Source: Paenarthrobacter sp. JL.01a (lineage in GTDB: Bacteria > Actinomycetota > Actinomycetes > Actinomycetales > Micrococcaceae). Taken from it: DNA of 64,000 nucleotides. The notes beneath the pieces are model-generated. The model was not told the origin of the DNA. It saw nothing but the letters and a program-made list of their open reading frames with translations, and ran no database searches. Where the stretch lies: contig NZ_CP104877.1 of assembly GCF_025452095.1 (NCBI RefSeq), positions 2,728,001-2,792,000 on the forward strand, read 5' to 3'. How positions within the stretch are numbered: position 1 is the first letter of the stretch; each line of letters opens with the position of its first letter. Of the stretch, positions 8,261 to 17,221 are shown piece by piece. Both the position numbers and the translations under genes were made by a program.

Positions 8261-9139
8261 TCAGTTCCGGCCCGAAGTCAGTTCGATGTCCAGGCCAAGG
8301 TCAAGGGCGTTCACGCTGTGGGTCAGGCCGCCGATGGAGATCACGTCGACTCCGGCTGCCGCAATGCCGGTGACGGTATCGAGGTTGACGTTCCCGCTGG
8401 CTTCCACGATCGCCCTGCCGTCCACTTGCTTGACGCCGGCGCGCAGCTCCTCCAGGGAGAAGTTGTCCAGCATGATGGTGTCCACCCCCGCAGCCAGTAC
8501 GGGTTCGATTTGTTCGGCGCTGTCCACTTCAACCTCGAAGTGCGTGGTGTGGCCAAGCTGGGCTTTGGCTGCGATCAGCAGTTCTGTCAGTTTGGTGGCG
8601 TCCCCGCCGGTCATGACGGCCAAGTGGTTGTCCTTGGCCAGTACGGCATCGGAAAGGCTGTAACGGTGGTTCGCTCCTCCACCGCAGCGCACAGCGTACC
8701 GTTCCAGCACGCGCAGCCCTGGAGTGGTCTTGCGTGTATCGGTGATCCTCGCACGGGTCCCTTCCACCAAGCGGACAAATTCCGCAGTCTTGGTGGCAAT
8801 GGCACTCATGCGCTGCACAAGGTTCAGGCCCACCCGTTCGGCCATCAGTACCGACCGTGCGCTGCCGCTGACGCGCACAAGGTGCGTTCCGGCGTCGAAG
8901 GCTTCACCGTCGGCGAGCAGCAATTCCACCTCGGTGTCGGGGTCTACGATCTTCATGGCGTCGCGGAAAACAGTGCCGCCGCTGAAGACGCCTGGCACCC
9001 GGGCGTTGAGGACGGCGACCGCCCGCGCATCGGCCGGGATGAGCAGCTGGGAGGTGATGTCGCCGCTGGGAGCGTCCTCAGCAAAGGACCGCTCCAGGAT
9101 GTCCAGCACAGGTGCGGCAGGAAGGGTCAGGTTAGTCAT
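8261..9139 (-). CDS. nadC: nicotinate-nucleotide pyrophosphorylase (carboxylating)
   Basis: The 292-residue protein turns quinolinate and PRPP into nicotinate mononucleotide. Family motifs include ARITDTRKTTPGLRVLERYAV, GGGANHRYSLSDAVLAKDNHL and the C-terminal VEASGNVNLDTV and GVDVISIGGLTHS. The length is normal. Its start overlaps the end of nadB by eight bases, so the two are translationally coupled. It completes the aspartate-to-NAD precursor route with nadA and nadB. Confidence 0.96.
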   Translation of the reverse strand: MTNLTLPAAPVLDILERSFAEDAPSGDITSQLLIPADARAVAVLNARVPGVFSGGTVFRDAMKIVDPDTEVELLLADGEAFDAGTHLVRVSGSARSVLMAERVGLNLVQRMSAIATKTAEFVRLVEGTRARITDTRKTTPGLRVLERYAVRCGGGANHRYSLSDAVLAKDNHLAVMTGGDATKLTELLIAAKAQLGHTTHFEVEVDSAEQIEPVLAAGVDTIMLDNFSLEELRAGVKQVDGRAIVEASGNVNLDTVTGIAAAGVDVISIGGLTHSVNALDLGLDIELTSGRN

Positions 9140-10802
9140 GGACGAGGCTCGCTTTCGGACTCATGGTGTAACTCTTGTCAAAATCGACGACGGCGGCGGC
9201 TTGGGCCAGGTTGTCGCTGCGGTAGTGCGCCCCCAGCGACTCCCGACGCTCCCGGGCGGCACGCACCAGCAGCTGGGCCGCCAACAACAGATTCGCGTCC
9301 TCATGCTCCCGCACCTCCAGGGAACCAGGAACATGCAATGGCAGCACTTCCTCAGCCCACGCCTCAAGCGCAGCCTCAGCCTCGGCCAGCAACACCCCAC
9401 TCCGAAGCACCCCGGCCTTGGCGGTCATAAGCCGCTGCAGGACGGGCCTCGAAAACCCATCACGAGCACCCGGCCCAGCGGACAGGTCCTCCACGGCATC
9501 GAGCGCAGGCGCCAAGGGGGCTGTGGCGCTGCGGTCGTTACCAAGGAACGCTTCAACAGCCCGCCTCCCAAACACGAGTCCCTCAAGCAACGAGTTACTG
9601 GCCAACCTGTTGGCCCCCTGCACGCCGGTGCAGGCAACCTCGCCCGCCGCGTACAGGCCAGGAACGGTGGTCCGGCCATGGAGGTCGGTCACCACGCCGC
9701 CCATCCAGTAGTGCGCGGCCGGCGCCACGGGCACCGGTTCCTTTGTCCAGTCCACGCCTGCCTGCCGGGTGTGACGACTTAGTGTTGGGAAGCGCTTCTC
9801 CAGGAATCCTGAGCCGCGCAGTTCCTCAATGACCGTGGCATCGAGGAAGACGTGGCCGTTGGGGTCACCCAGCACGGCCAGGTGCAGGGCAATACTGCGG
9901 GAGACGACGTCCCGGGGCGCCAGTTCGGCGTCGGGATGGTAGCCGGGCATGAAACGGTAGCCGTTGGCGTCAACCAGGAGTGCACCTTCACCGCGGACGG
10001 CCTCGGAAATAAGCAGGGGGTGCGCATCGCCGCCGGCTGCGCCTGCTTCCGGCCCGGAGACCATGCAGGTGGGGTGGAATTGGAAGAATTCGAGATCGGC
10101 CACGGCAGCTCCGACCCGCCACGCAAGTGCCAGTCCGTCGGCCGTCGCGACGGAGGGGTTGGTGGTTTGGGCGAACAGTTGGCCGGCACCACCGGTGGCG
10201 AGGAGCACGGCGTCGCCGCGGAGGCTTTGGGGGCGTCCTTCGTGAAGGAAGTCGACGCCGGCCACGCGACCGGCGTCGGAAGCAAGGGAAGTGACCTGGG
10301 CGTGCCCGACCACCGTGATCCTCCCCTGCGCCTGGAAATCCAGCACGGAGGAGATCAATGCCGCCGCCACTCCCGCACCGGTGGCGTCCCCTCCCGTGTG
10401 GAGAATACGTGGAGCAGAATGCGCCGCCTCGAGCCCCAGCGCCGTGCCGCCGTCGTCGTCGAGGTCGAAACGAACGCCGAACCGCTCAAGCCCCGCGATG
10501 TCCATCCGCGCTTCCGAGCACAGCACCCGCACCGCCTCTTCGTTGCAGTGCCCGGCGCCTGCACGAAGGGTGTCAGCGATGTGGGCGGCCACGGTGTCAC
10601 CGGGGGCAGGTTCGTCCAATACGGCTGAAATCCCGCCCTGGGCGTAGTAGGTGTTGCTGTCCGCGAGTGCGCCTTTGGTCAGCAGCACCACCTCCGCGCC
10701 GGCCTCTGCGGCGAGCAAGGCCGAGTACAGGCCGGCGATGCCGCTTCCGACGACGATCAAGCGTCCGGGCGCGGGCCTTGCGGCCGGGCTCTCTGTAGTC
10801 AT
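9132..10802 (-). CDS. nadB: L-aspartate oxidase
   Basis: This 556-residue flavoprotein oxidises aspartate to iminoaspartate, the substrate of NadA. The FAD-binding N-terminus reads LIVVGSGIAGLYSALLAAEAG, followed by DSNTYYAQGGISAV. Further family motifs are LATGGAGQLFAQTTNP, FFQFHPT and HYWMGGVVTDLHGRT. The ATG at 10802 is chosen because the protein begins just before the FAD motif; a longer open frame upstream lacks family similarity. It lies 37 bases behind nadA and overlaps nadC. Confidence 0.95.
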   Translation of the reverse strand: MTTESPAARPAPGRLIVVGSGIAGLYSALLAAEAGAEVVLLTKGALADSNTYYAQGGISAVLDEPAPGDTVAAHIADTLRAGAGHCNEEAVRVLCSEARMDIAGLERFGVRFDLDDDGGTALGLEAAHSAPRILHTGGDATGAGVAAALISSVLDFQAQGRITVVGHAQVTSLASDAGRVAGVDFLHEGRPQSLRGDAVLLATGGAGQLFAQTTNPSVATADGLALAWRVGAAVADLEFFQFHPTCMVSGPEAGAAGGDAHPLLISEAVRGEGALLVDANGYRFMPGYHPDAELAPRDVVSRSIALHLAVLGDPNGHVFLDATVIEELRGSGFLEKRFPTLSRHTRQAGVDWTKEPVPVAPAAHYWMGGVVTDLHGRTTVPGLYAAGEVACTGVQGANRLASNSLLEGLVFGRRAVEAFLGNDRSATAPLAPALDAVEDLSAGPGARDGFSRPVLQRLMTAKAGVLRSGVLLAEAEAALEAWAEEVLPLHVPGSLEVREHEDANLLLAAQLLVRAARERRESLGAHYRSDNLAQAAAVVDFDKSYTMSPKASLVHD

Positions 10803-10839
10803 GTGGGCTCGATTCGAACTAGGTGGGGTACCTGTTGCG

Positions 10840-12147
10840 CTATGCCGGCTTGGCGGCGAGCATGCGTTCCAGGGCAATCTTGGCGTTGTCCTGGACTGTG
10901 TCGTCCACAATGATGCGGTTGACGATGCGGCCCTCGACGAGCTCCTCAAGCACCCAGGCGAGGTAGCCAGGGTGGATGCGGTACATCGTGGAGCACGGGC
11001 AAATGACCGGATCCAGGCAGAAGATGGTGTGCTGCGGGTTCTCGGCGGCCAGCCTGTTCACCATGTTGATCTCGGTGCCGATGGCGAAGGTTGTGGGCTC
11101 GGTGGCCGCGGCAATCGCCTTCTTGATGAAATCCGTGGAGCCCGCGGAATCGGCGGCGTCCACTACCTCCATGGGGCACTCCGGGTGCACGATGACGTTG
11201 ACGCCCGGAAAGTCCTGGCGGGCTTTTTCGATCTGGCCCACGTTGAAGCGCTTGTGGACGGAGCAGAAGCCGTGCCAGAGGATGACCCGTGAATCCAGCA
11301 GCGCCTGTTCGTCGTTTCCGCCCAGTTCCTTGCGCGGGTTCCACATCGGCATCTGCTCCAACGGAACACCCAGAGCCTTTGCGGTGTTGCGGCCCAGGTG
11401 CTGGTCGGGGAAAAACAGGACGCGCTGGCCGCGTTCGAAGGCCCATTCGAGGACCACTTTGGCGTTGGAGGAGGTGCAGACGATGCCGCCGTTGCGACCG
11501 CAGAATGCCTTCAGCGCCGCGGAAGAATTCATGTAAGTCACCGGGATGACCGGAACCCGGCCTGCTGCATCGGGTTCCGTGCCGAAGATTTCCTCAAGCT
11601 GCTCCCAGCACTCCTCCACGGAGTCCTCATCGGCCATGTCGGCCATGGAGCACCCGGCGGCAAGATTGGGCAGGATCACCGCTTGCTCCGGGGTGGAGAG
11701 GATGTCGGCGGTTTCGGCCATGAAGTGCACGCCGCAGAAGATGATCGCTTCGGAGTCGGGCTTGGTCAGCGCAGCGTTGGCCAGCTGGAACGAGTCACCC
11801 ACGAAATCCGCATACTGGATGACTTCGTCACGCTGGTAGAAGTGGCCCAGGATGACGGCGCGGTCCCCGAGCGCCGCTTTGGCGGCCCGGATGCGGGCGT
11901 CAAGTTCGGCGTCGCTGGCTCTTTTGTACTCTTCCGGCAGCTGGCCCTGGCGCGGCGTCGCCGGCGGTGCGACGTCGTCGCTGGACGCGCCCGGACCGTA
12001 GGCGGGTGCACCGGAGAGGGCTTCGGCGAGGTCGTACTCCCACGGGCCCCTTGCCAGGGCCGGGCTGCAGGTTGATCCCGCCCGTGAGAGGCCGTTCTCG
12101 GCCTCTTCGCGGGTGATCAGCTGGACGGCGGTGTTGACGCTGCTCAT
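10840..12147 (-). CDS. nadA: quinolinate synthase
   Basis: This 435-residue enzyme condenses iminoaspartate with dihydroxyacetone phosphate to quinolinate using a [4Fe-4S] cluster. Candidate cluster cysteines are Cys138 (FCGVHFMAETADIL), Cys224 (GGIVCTSSNAK) and Cys385 in the CPC motif (DPVICPCSTMYRIHP). The first 65 residues form a less conserved extension, as in other actinobacterial NadA. The start overlaps the stop of the nrtR-like gene by four bases (ATGA), so both share one transcript. Confidence 0.96.
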   Translation of the reverse strand: MSSVNTAVQLITREEAENGLSRAGSTCSPALARGPWEYDLAEALSGAPAYGPGASSDDVAPPATPRQGQLPEEYKRASDAELDARIRAAKAALGDRAVILGHFYQRDEVIQYADFVGDSFQLANAALTKPDSEAIIFCGVHFMAETADILSTPEQAVILPNLAAGCSMADMADEDSVEECWEQLEEIFGTEPDAAGRVPVIPVTYMNSSAALKAFCGRNGGIVCTSSNAKVVLEWAFERGQRVLFFPDQHLGRNTAKALGVPLEQMPMWNPRKELGGNDEQALLDSRVILWHGFCSVHKRFNVGQIEKARQDFPGVNVIVHPECPMEVVDAADSAGSTDFIKKAIAAATEPTTFAIGTEINMVNRLAAENPQHTIFCLDPVICPCSTMYRIHPGYLAWVLEELVEGRIVNRIIVDDTVQDNAKIALERMLAAKPA

Positions 12148-12863
12148 GGTGTACTCCTGTTGTCTGGCCCGAGGCCGGGTGTTCCGGTGAAGCGGTAGAG
12201 GCGTGGGGGACGGTGTTTGCCGCCCTGGAGATATTCACCGGTTTCTTCTATTTCCGGCGTGGCTTTGATGTGGCGGCGGAAGTTCGCGGGATCGAGCTGG
12301 CGGTCAAGGACCGCTTCATAGACTTCACGGACCTGCGCCAAGGTGAAGTACTCCCCCAGCAGGTGGTAGGCAATGGATCCGTAGGCCATCTTGTTGCGCA
12401 GGCGCCAGAGGGCGTAGTCCACGATCGCCTTGTGGTCGAAGGCGAGGTCTCCGACCTTGTCCGCCCGGAACCACCGCACATTCTCGGATTCGTCGGCGAG
12501 CGCCGCCTCGGTTGGCTGTACCAGGGCCCAATAGACGATTGAGACAACACGCTGGCTGGGCGAGCGGTGCAGGCCACCGAAGGCGTAGAGCTGCTCCAGG
12601 TAGTGGGGCGTGAGGCCGGTGGTCTCGCGGAGGTTGCGGGAGGCTGCGTCCCGCAGTGACTCGTCGTGGGCCAAAGGGCCTCCGGGGAGGGCCCACATGG
12701 CTTTGTAGGGTTCCCTGATCCGGCGGACCAACGGGAGCCAGAGGGTGGGCCTGCCGGATTTTTCGCTGGGGCGGAGGGCGAAAATCACCGTGGAAATAGC
12801 CAACGACGGCGGCGCAAGCCGCCTTTCGGCGACGTTGGCGGAGCTTGGATTCACGGCGTACAC
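12144..12863 (-). CDS. nrtR: NrtR-type Nudix-related NAD biosynthesis regulator
   Basis: The 239-residue protein has an N-terminal Nudix fold (about residues 18-150) and a C-terminal winged helix (about 160-230, AYHLLGEYFTLAQVREVYEAVL then NFRRHIK). That is the architecture of NrtR, which represses NAD genes and senses ADP-ribose. The Nudix box reads GGPLAHDESLRDAASRNLRE, so Glu residues of the REUXEEXGU core are replaced by Asn and Thr, and hydrolysis is probably lost. It leads the nad operon and a palindrome lies just upstream. Translation could start at GTG 12863 or, with better ribosome-site spacing, at GTG 12854. Confidence 0.88.
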   Translation of the reverse strand: MYAVNPSSANVAERRLAPPSLAISTVIFALRPSEKSGRPTLWLPLVRRIREPYKAMWALPGGPLAHDESLRDAASRNLRETTGLTPHYLEQLYAFGGLHRSPSQRVVSIVYWALVQPTEAALADESENVRWFRADKVGDLAFDHKAIVDYALWRLRNKMAYGSIAYHLLGEYFTLAQVREVYEAVLDRQLDPANFRRHIKATPEIEETGEYLQGGKHRPPRLYRFTGTPGLGPDNRSTP

Positions 12864-12909
12864 CTCGCTTCATCGCCGCTTGAAGCAGCCCCTGAGGTTC
12901 GGACTGCGC

Positions 12910-12936
12910 TAGTTAAAGTCATGTTGACTAGAACTA
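12910..12936. promoter_or_regulatory. 27-bp palindrome, candidate NrtR operator
   Basis: The site reads TAGTT-N2-AGTCA-N3-TGACT-N2-AACTA, with all 20 specified positions symmetric. It lies 47 bases upstream of the nrtR-nadABC operon, where it can cover the promoter. The position fits autoregulation by NrtR; the assignment to NrtR is inferred from context. Confidence 0.7.
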
Positions 12937-12975
12937 ATGGTACGACTCTGCGGCCCTCCAGCAAAATGCCATGCG

Positions 12976-13449
12976 TCACACGGGCTTGGCGGCAGCCTCC
13001 ATCAGCGGCAGGGTCCGGCCCTGGATGTGGCTGTTCAGCACTATCACCGATGAGCACCGCACCACGGATTTGGTGGCGATCATGGCGTCCAGGACCCGCT
13101 GCATGTCGGGATTGGACCGTGCCGCAATCCGCACCATCAGGTCCGAATTGCCTGTCACGGTGTGGACTTCGATGATCTCCGGGATGGCACTCAGGCTCTC
13201 GATGATGGCGTCGTGGCCGATCTCCTGGGTGATGGTGACCGAGCAGAACGCAACCACCGGAAAGCCGAAGTTGGCCGGATCCGGCTGCGGCACCCAGGAA
13301 CCAATGACCCCGTTTTCGATCATCCTGTCGATCCGGGACTGCACTGTGGCGCGCGCGACCCGGAGCACGCGGGATGCCTCCAGCACGGAGGATCGCGGCG
13401 AATCAGTGAAAAAACGTACAATTTTTGCATCAAGCGCATCGACCAGCAT
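12976..13449 (-). CDS. Lrp/AsnC-family transcriptional regulator
   Basis: The 157-residue protein starts at ATG 13449 behind an AGGA ribosome site. The N-terminal helix-turn-helix reads SSVLEASRVLRVARATVQSRIDRMIENGVI (about residues 18-50), and the C-terminal RAM ligand domain includes IPEIIEVHTVTGNSDLMVRIAA. Lrp-type proteins sense amino acids. It is divergent from an amino-acid permease, which is followed by a 2-oxoacid dehydrogenase operon, so it probably controls that amino-acid catabolic set. Confidence 0.9.
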   Translation of the reverse strand: MLVDALDAKIVRFFTDSPRSSVLEASRVLRVARATVQSRIDRMIENGVIGSWVPQPDPANFGFPVVAFCSVTITQEIGHDAIIESLSAIPEIIEVHTVTGNSDLMVRIAARSNPDMQRVLDAMIATKSVVRCSSVIVLNSHIQGRTLPLMEAAAKPV

Positions 13450-13623
13450 CAAAGTTCCTGTCCCCGGGGATCCCTACCCATCACATCGCCTAAGCAAAAA
13501 GTGATGTATCTTACAAACTGCGAGAATTATTCCACGGCTCTTGCTGCGTCGTCGACGCCCGCTTGTCCAGCCCACGAGGCGGGCACGCCAAACCCGTTTG
13601 CAATCCATAGAAGGTAGACACGT

Positions 13624-15009
13624 ATGACAACGAAGTCCATCGCGGCTCCTGCCCCAACCTCAGGCCTTGGGCATTCGCTCAAACCGAGGCAACTGACCAT
13701 GATGGGGCTCGGCAGCGCAATCGGCGCCGGCCTCTTCCTCGGTTCCGGCGCAGGCGTTCAGGCCGCGGGGCCGGCGGTCCTGATCTCGTATCTCATTGCC
13801 GGAACCTTGATCATCCTGGTGATGTGGGCCCTTGGTGAAATGGCGGCAGCAAACCCCAACAGCGGCGCCTTCTCGGTCTATGCAGAAAAGGCCATGGGCA
13901 AAACCGCAGGCGGAACCATCGGCTGGCTGTGGTGGCTGCAACTAGTGGTAGTCATTGCCGCCGAAGCACTGGGCGCTGCGGGGCTGCTCTTCTCCGTATG
14001 GCCGGTCATCCCCGTGTGGATCCTTGCCTTGGTCTTCATGGTGGTCTTCACCGGAATCAACCTGGTGGGAGTCCGGAACTTCGGCGAATTCGAGTTCTGG
14101 TTCGCCATCCTCAAGGTTGCGGCGATCGTCATCTTCCTGCTCATTGGCGCCGCACTGCTGTTCGGCTGGCTTCCGAACGTCCCCTCCCCCGGACTCTCCG
14201 CTTTCGGCGACTTCGCACCCCATGGCATCGGCGGCATGGCTGCCGCCCTGTTCGTCGTGATCTTCGCTTTCGGCGGCACGGAAATTGTCAGCGTCGCAGC
14301 AGCCGAGACGGAGAACCCCGCACACAGCGTGGGCAAGGCGATCCGCACGGTGGTCTGGCGCATCCTGGTCTTCTACATCGGGTCCGTCTTTGTCATCGCG
14401 GCGATCCTCCCCGTGGGTTCGGATGGCCTGAAGTCACCCTTTGCCGGAGTCCTCGACATCGCAGGGATTCCCGGCGCCGGAACCGCCATCACCCTGGTGG
14501 CCGTCGTAGCGCTGCTTTCGGCCTTGAACGCCAACCTTTACGGCGCATCCCGCATGATCTTCTCCCTCTCCGAGCGCGGCGAGGCACCACGGATCCTGTC
14601 GAAGCTGAACGGCGCCAAGGTGCCCGTAGCCGCCGTCGGAATCTCGGTGGCCTTTGGCTTCGTCGCCACGGTCCTCGAATTGCTGTTCCCGGAGAAAATC
14701 CTGCCCGCCCTGCTGAACCTCGTGGGTTCGACCTGCCTGGTGGTGTGGGGAACGGCGCTTGTTTCACAGTTCATCCTGCGCCGCCGGGCAGACCGCGAAG
14801 GCGTTGAGCTGCCCCTGCGCATGAAGGGCTTCCCCTACCTCACCATTGTGGGACTGGTCCTGCTGGGCATCATCTTCGTCGTCGGCTTCGCCAACCCGGA
14901 GAGTGCCGGCCAGCTCATCGGTACGTTCCTCCTTATCCTGGTGATTGCCGCCGGATGCTTCCTCAACGCCAGGGCAAAAGCCGGCAAGGAAACGCACCGC
15001 GTCGGATAG
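13624..15009 (+). CDS. APC-superfamily amino acid permease
   Basis: The 461-residue protein has about twelve membrane helices. The N-terminal signature LKPRQLTMMGLGSAIGAGLFLGSGAGVQAAGPAVLISYLIAG is typical of the amino-acid transporter (AAT) branch, and FAFGGTEIVSVAAAETENP is the conserved helix-6 region. Its substrate is not shown by sequence. It has a GAAGG ribosome site. It is divergent from the Lrp regulator by about 175 bases and is followed by a strong terminator, so it forms its own transcript. Confidence 0.9.
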   Translation: MTTKSIAAPAPTSGLGHSLKPRQLTMMGLGSAIGAGLFLGSGAGVQAAGPAVLISYLIAGTLIILVMWALGEMAAANPNSGAFSVYAEKAMGKTAGGTIGWLWWLQLVVVIAAEALGAAGLLFSVWPVIPVWILALVFMVVFTGINLVGVRNFGEFEFWFAILKVAAIVIFLLIGAALLFGWLPNVPSPGLSAFGDFAPHGIGGMAAALFVVIFAFGGTEIVSVAAAETENPAHSVGKAIRTVVWRILVFYIGSVFVIAAILPVGSDGLKSPFAGVLDIAGIPGAGTAITLVAVVALLSALNANLYGASRMIFSLSERGEAPRILSKLNGAKVPVAAVGISVAFGFVATVLELLFPEKILPALLNLVGSTCLVVWGTALVSQFILRRRADREGVELPLRMKGFPYLTIVGLVLLGIIFVVGFANPESAGQLIGTFLLILVIAAGCFLNARAKAGKETHRVG

Positions 15010-15030
15010 TCTTCTGTCAGCAACATCCTG

Positions 15031-15064
15031 GAAGCCCTGCACAGTTTGTACCGTGCAGGGCTTC
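15031..15064 (+). terminator. intrinsic terminator after amino acid permease
   Basis: A perfect 12-bp stem (15031-15042 with 15053-15064) encloses a 10-base loop. The right arm ends in CTTC and is followed by TTTGCTTG, so it works best on the plus strand. Confidence 0.85.
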
Positions 15065-15110
15065 TTTGCTTGTTCAACTTGTACAAAGTGTTTGCTTGGC
15101 ACTGAGCTTA

Positions 15111-15140
15111 TTGCCAAGAGCCCACGTCGGTGACTAGGGT
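15111..15140 (+). promoter_or_regulatory. leaderless promoter of the 2-oxoacid dehydrogenase operon
   Basis: A TTGCCA -35 element (15111-15116) is 18 bases from a TAGGGT -10 (15135-15140), which ends seven bases before the ATG at 15148. The transcript should begin at the start codon. Confidence 0.65.
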
Positions 15141-15143
15141 CAC
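15130..15143. promoter_or_regulatory. candidate operator over the -10 box
   Basis: The inverted repeat GTGAC-TAGG-GTCAC contains the -10 hexamer of the E1 alpha promoter. A protein bound here would block the promoter. Which regulator binds is unknown; the nearby Lrp protein is one candidate. Confidence 0.35.
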
Positions 15144-15147
15144 AGCC

Positions 15148-16194
15148 ATGACGACCAAACCCACGCTGGCCGCCGTCGACGACGCCGCCCCGCTCACCCA
15201 CCACCAACTCCGCGAGCTCTACACGCTGATGGCAGTGGTCCGGCACCTGGACACCTCAGCGGTGGCATGGCAACGCCAGGGAATCATCCCCGGATACGCG
15301 CCCGAACTCGGGCAGGAAGCAGCCCAGGTGGGCAGCGGATACGCCGTGGACCGGAGCCGGGACTTCGTGTTCCCCACCTACCGTGAATTGGGTGTGGCTC
15401 GAGCCATGGAGCTCGACATGGTGGGCTATATGTCGACCCACAAAGCCACGTGGCACGGCGGGATGTACAACCCCATGGAATCCAGGTTCGCGCCCATCCA
15501 GGCCGTCGTGGCCGGCTCCGTCCTGCACGCCGTCGGCTGGGCCCACGGCCAGACGCTCTCCTGCCCTGACGGGGAAACGGGCGTGGCCATGACCTACTTC
15601 GGCGACGGTGCTTCCTCCCAGGGAGACGTACACGAGGCCATGAACTTCGCAGCCGTCATGAAGGCTCCGGTGGTGTTCTTCATCCAGAACAACGGCTGGG
15701 CCATCTCCGTCCCCACCGAACGCCAGGTGGCAGGAGGATCCGTGGCAGCCCGGGCGGCCGGCTACGGCATTCCGGCAGTGCAGGTCGATGGCAACGATGT
15801 CGTCGCCGTGTACGAGGCCACCCGGTCCGCCTTCGCCCACTGCCGGAACGGCAACGGTCCGGTGGTGATCGAGGCCATGACGTATCGGCGCGGACCACAC
15901 TCCACCGCAGATGACCCCGGCCGCTACCGCACCCTGGAGGAGGAACGCCTGGACGCCGGCGAGGACCCCCTGGCGCGGTTCAAGCAGCGGTTGCTCAGCG
16001 ACGGCGTGGCAGACGAGGCCTTCTTTGCCGAAGCTCAACGCCAGGCAGAGGAAGAAGTGGAAACCATCCGCGCCGGAATCCAGGACCTCGGCCCCCGCCC
16101 GGGCGCCGAAATGTTCGGCCTGGTTTTCCAGGAGCCAACTCCCGCCCTTCAATCCCAGGCCACCGCGTGGCGCGAGGAGTCAGAACATGTCTGA
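15148..16194 (+). CDS. 2-oxoacid dehydrogenase E1 component, alpha subunit
   Basis: The 348-residue protein is the TPP-binding half of a heterotetrameric E1 that decarboxylates 2-oxoacids. The TPP motif begins FGDGASSQGDVHEAMNFAAV and ends at IQNNGWAIS. RDFVFPTYRELGVARA and TYRRGPHSTADDPGRYR (the phosphorylation-loop region) are also typical. It most resembles branched-chain or pyruvate types rather than acetoin types, but the substrate is not settled. Its stop overlaps the E1 beta start by eight bases. The start is set by the -10 box seven bases upstream. Confidence 0.92.
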   Translation: MTTKPTLAAVDDAAPLTHHQLRELYTLMAVVRHLDTSAVAWQRQGIIPGYAPELGQEAAQVGSGYAVDRSRDFVFPTYRELGVARAMELDMVGYMSTHKATWHGGMYNPMESRFAPIQAVVAGSVLHAVGWAHGQTLSCPDGETGVAMTYFGDGASSQGDVHEAMNFAAVMKAPVVFFIQNNGWAISVPTERQVAGGSVAARAAGYGIPAVQVDGNDVVAVYEATRSAFAHCRNGNGPVVIEAMTYRRGPHSTADDPGRYRTLEEERLDAGEDPLARFKQRLLSDGVADEAFFAEAQRQAEEEVETIRAGIQDLGPRPGAEMFGLVFQEPTPALQSQATAWREESEHV

Positions 16195-17221
16195 GACCAT
16201 CACCGCAATGCCCTCCACGAACACTGGAGCCCCAGGCATCCAGCAACTGTCCATGCAGCAGGCCCTGAACCTGGCGCTCGATGAGGTGCTGGCTGAAAAC
16301 CCCAAGTCCCTCATCTTTGGAGAGGACTGCGGCCGCCTCGGCGGCGTCTTCCGCATCACCGACGGTCTTCAGGCCAAGCATGGCGAGGACCGCGTCTTCG
16401 ACACCCCGCTTGCTGAATCGGGCATCCTGGGCATGTCCGTGGGACTGGCCATGGCGGGTTTCCACCCCATTCCCGAAGTCCAGTTCGACGGTTTCGCCTA
16501 TCCGGCCATCAACCAGATCATCTGCCAGATCGCCCGGATGAACTACCGAAGCCGGGGCACCGTGCCCATGCCCATCACCCTGCGCGTGCCCAGCTTCGGC
16601 GGCATCCGCGCTCCCGAGCACCACGGCGAGAGCCTGGAAGCCCTCTTTGCCCACGTGCCTGGCCTCAAGGTGGTCTCGCCGTCGAACCCGCACGATGCCT
16701 ACCATCTGCTCAAGTACGCGGCCACGCGGCCGGATCCAGTGATCTTCATGGAACCGAAATCCCGCTACTGGCAGAAGGGGGCGGTGGATACGACGTCCGA
16801 CGACGGCCGGCCCACCGGAGCCCGCGTGGCGCGGGAAGGCCGGCACCTGACACTCGTCGCCTGGGGCGCCATGGTGTCCCGCTGCCTCCAAGTCGCTGAG
16901 CTCGCCGCAGAGGACGGGATCGACGTCGAAGTCCTCGACCTGCGCTGGCTGAAGCCGATCGACGCCGAGGCTTTGGCGAGGTCCGTGGGAAAGACGCGGC
17001 GCGCCGTCGTCGTCCATGAAGCCCCCTTGACCTCAGGCCTTGGCGCCGAAGTCGCCCAGCTCATCACCCAACAGTGCTTCGACACGTTGAAGGCCCCGGT
17101 GGAACGCGTCACCGGCTTTGACGTGCCCTACCCCTCCGGTGACCTGGAGGACGAATACATTCCCAACATCGACCGCATCCTCTTTGGGATCCAACGAGTA
17201 CTGGAGTACCGCCGTGGCTGA
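16187..17221 (+). CDS. 2-oxoacid dehydrogenase E1 component, beta subunit
   Basis: The 344-residue partner of E1 alpha. Typical pieces are ALDEVLAENPKSLIFGEDCG, VFDTPLAESGILGMSVGLAMAGF, PEVQFDGFAYPAINQI, RVPSFGGIRAPEHHGESLEALFAHVPGLKVVSPSNPHDA and the C-terminal VHEAPLTSGLGAEVAQLI. The start is the ATG at 16187, inside the end of E1 alpha, since longer frames upstream are only the shadow of E1 alpha. The next gene starts with a GTG overlapping its last codons, so three subunits are tightly coupled. Confidence 0.93.
   Translation: MSETITAMPSTNTGAPGIQQLSMQQALNLALDEVLAENPKSLIFGEDCGRLGGVFRITDGLQAKHGEDRVFDTPLAESGILGMSVGLAMAGFHPIPEVQFDGFAYPAINQIICQIARMNYRSRGTVPMPITLRVPSFGGIRAPEHHGESLEALFAHVPGLKVVSPSNPHDAYHLLKYAATRPDPVIFMEPKSRYWQKGAVDTTSDDGRPTGARVAREGRHLTLVAWGAMVSRCLQVAELAAEDGIDVEVLDLRWLKPIDAEALARSVGKTRRAVVVHEAPLTSGLGAEVAQLITQQCFDTLKAPVERVTGFDVPYPSGDLEDEYIPNIDRILFGIQRVLEYRRG

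Noticed and set aside
10803..10949. N-terminal extension of NadB
   Set aside because: The extra 49 codons overlap the end of nadA and lack similarity, and the FAD motif normally starts near the N-terminus.
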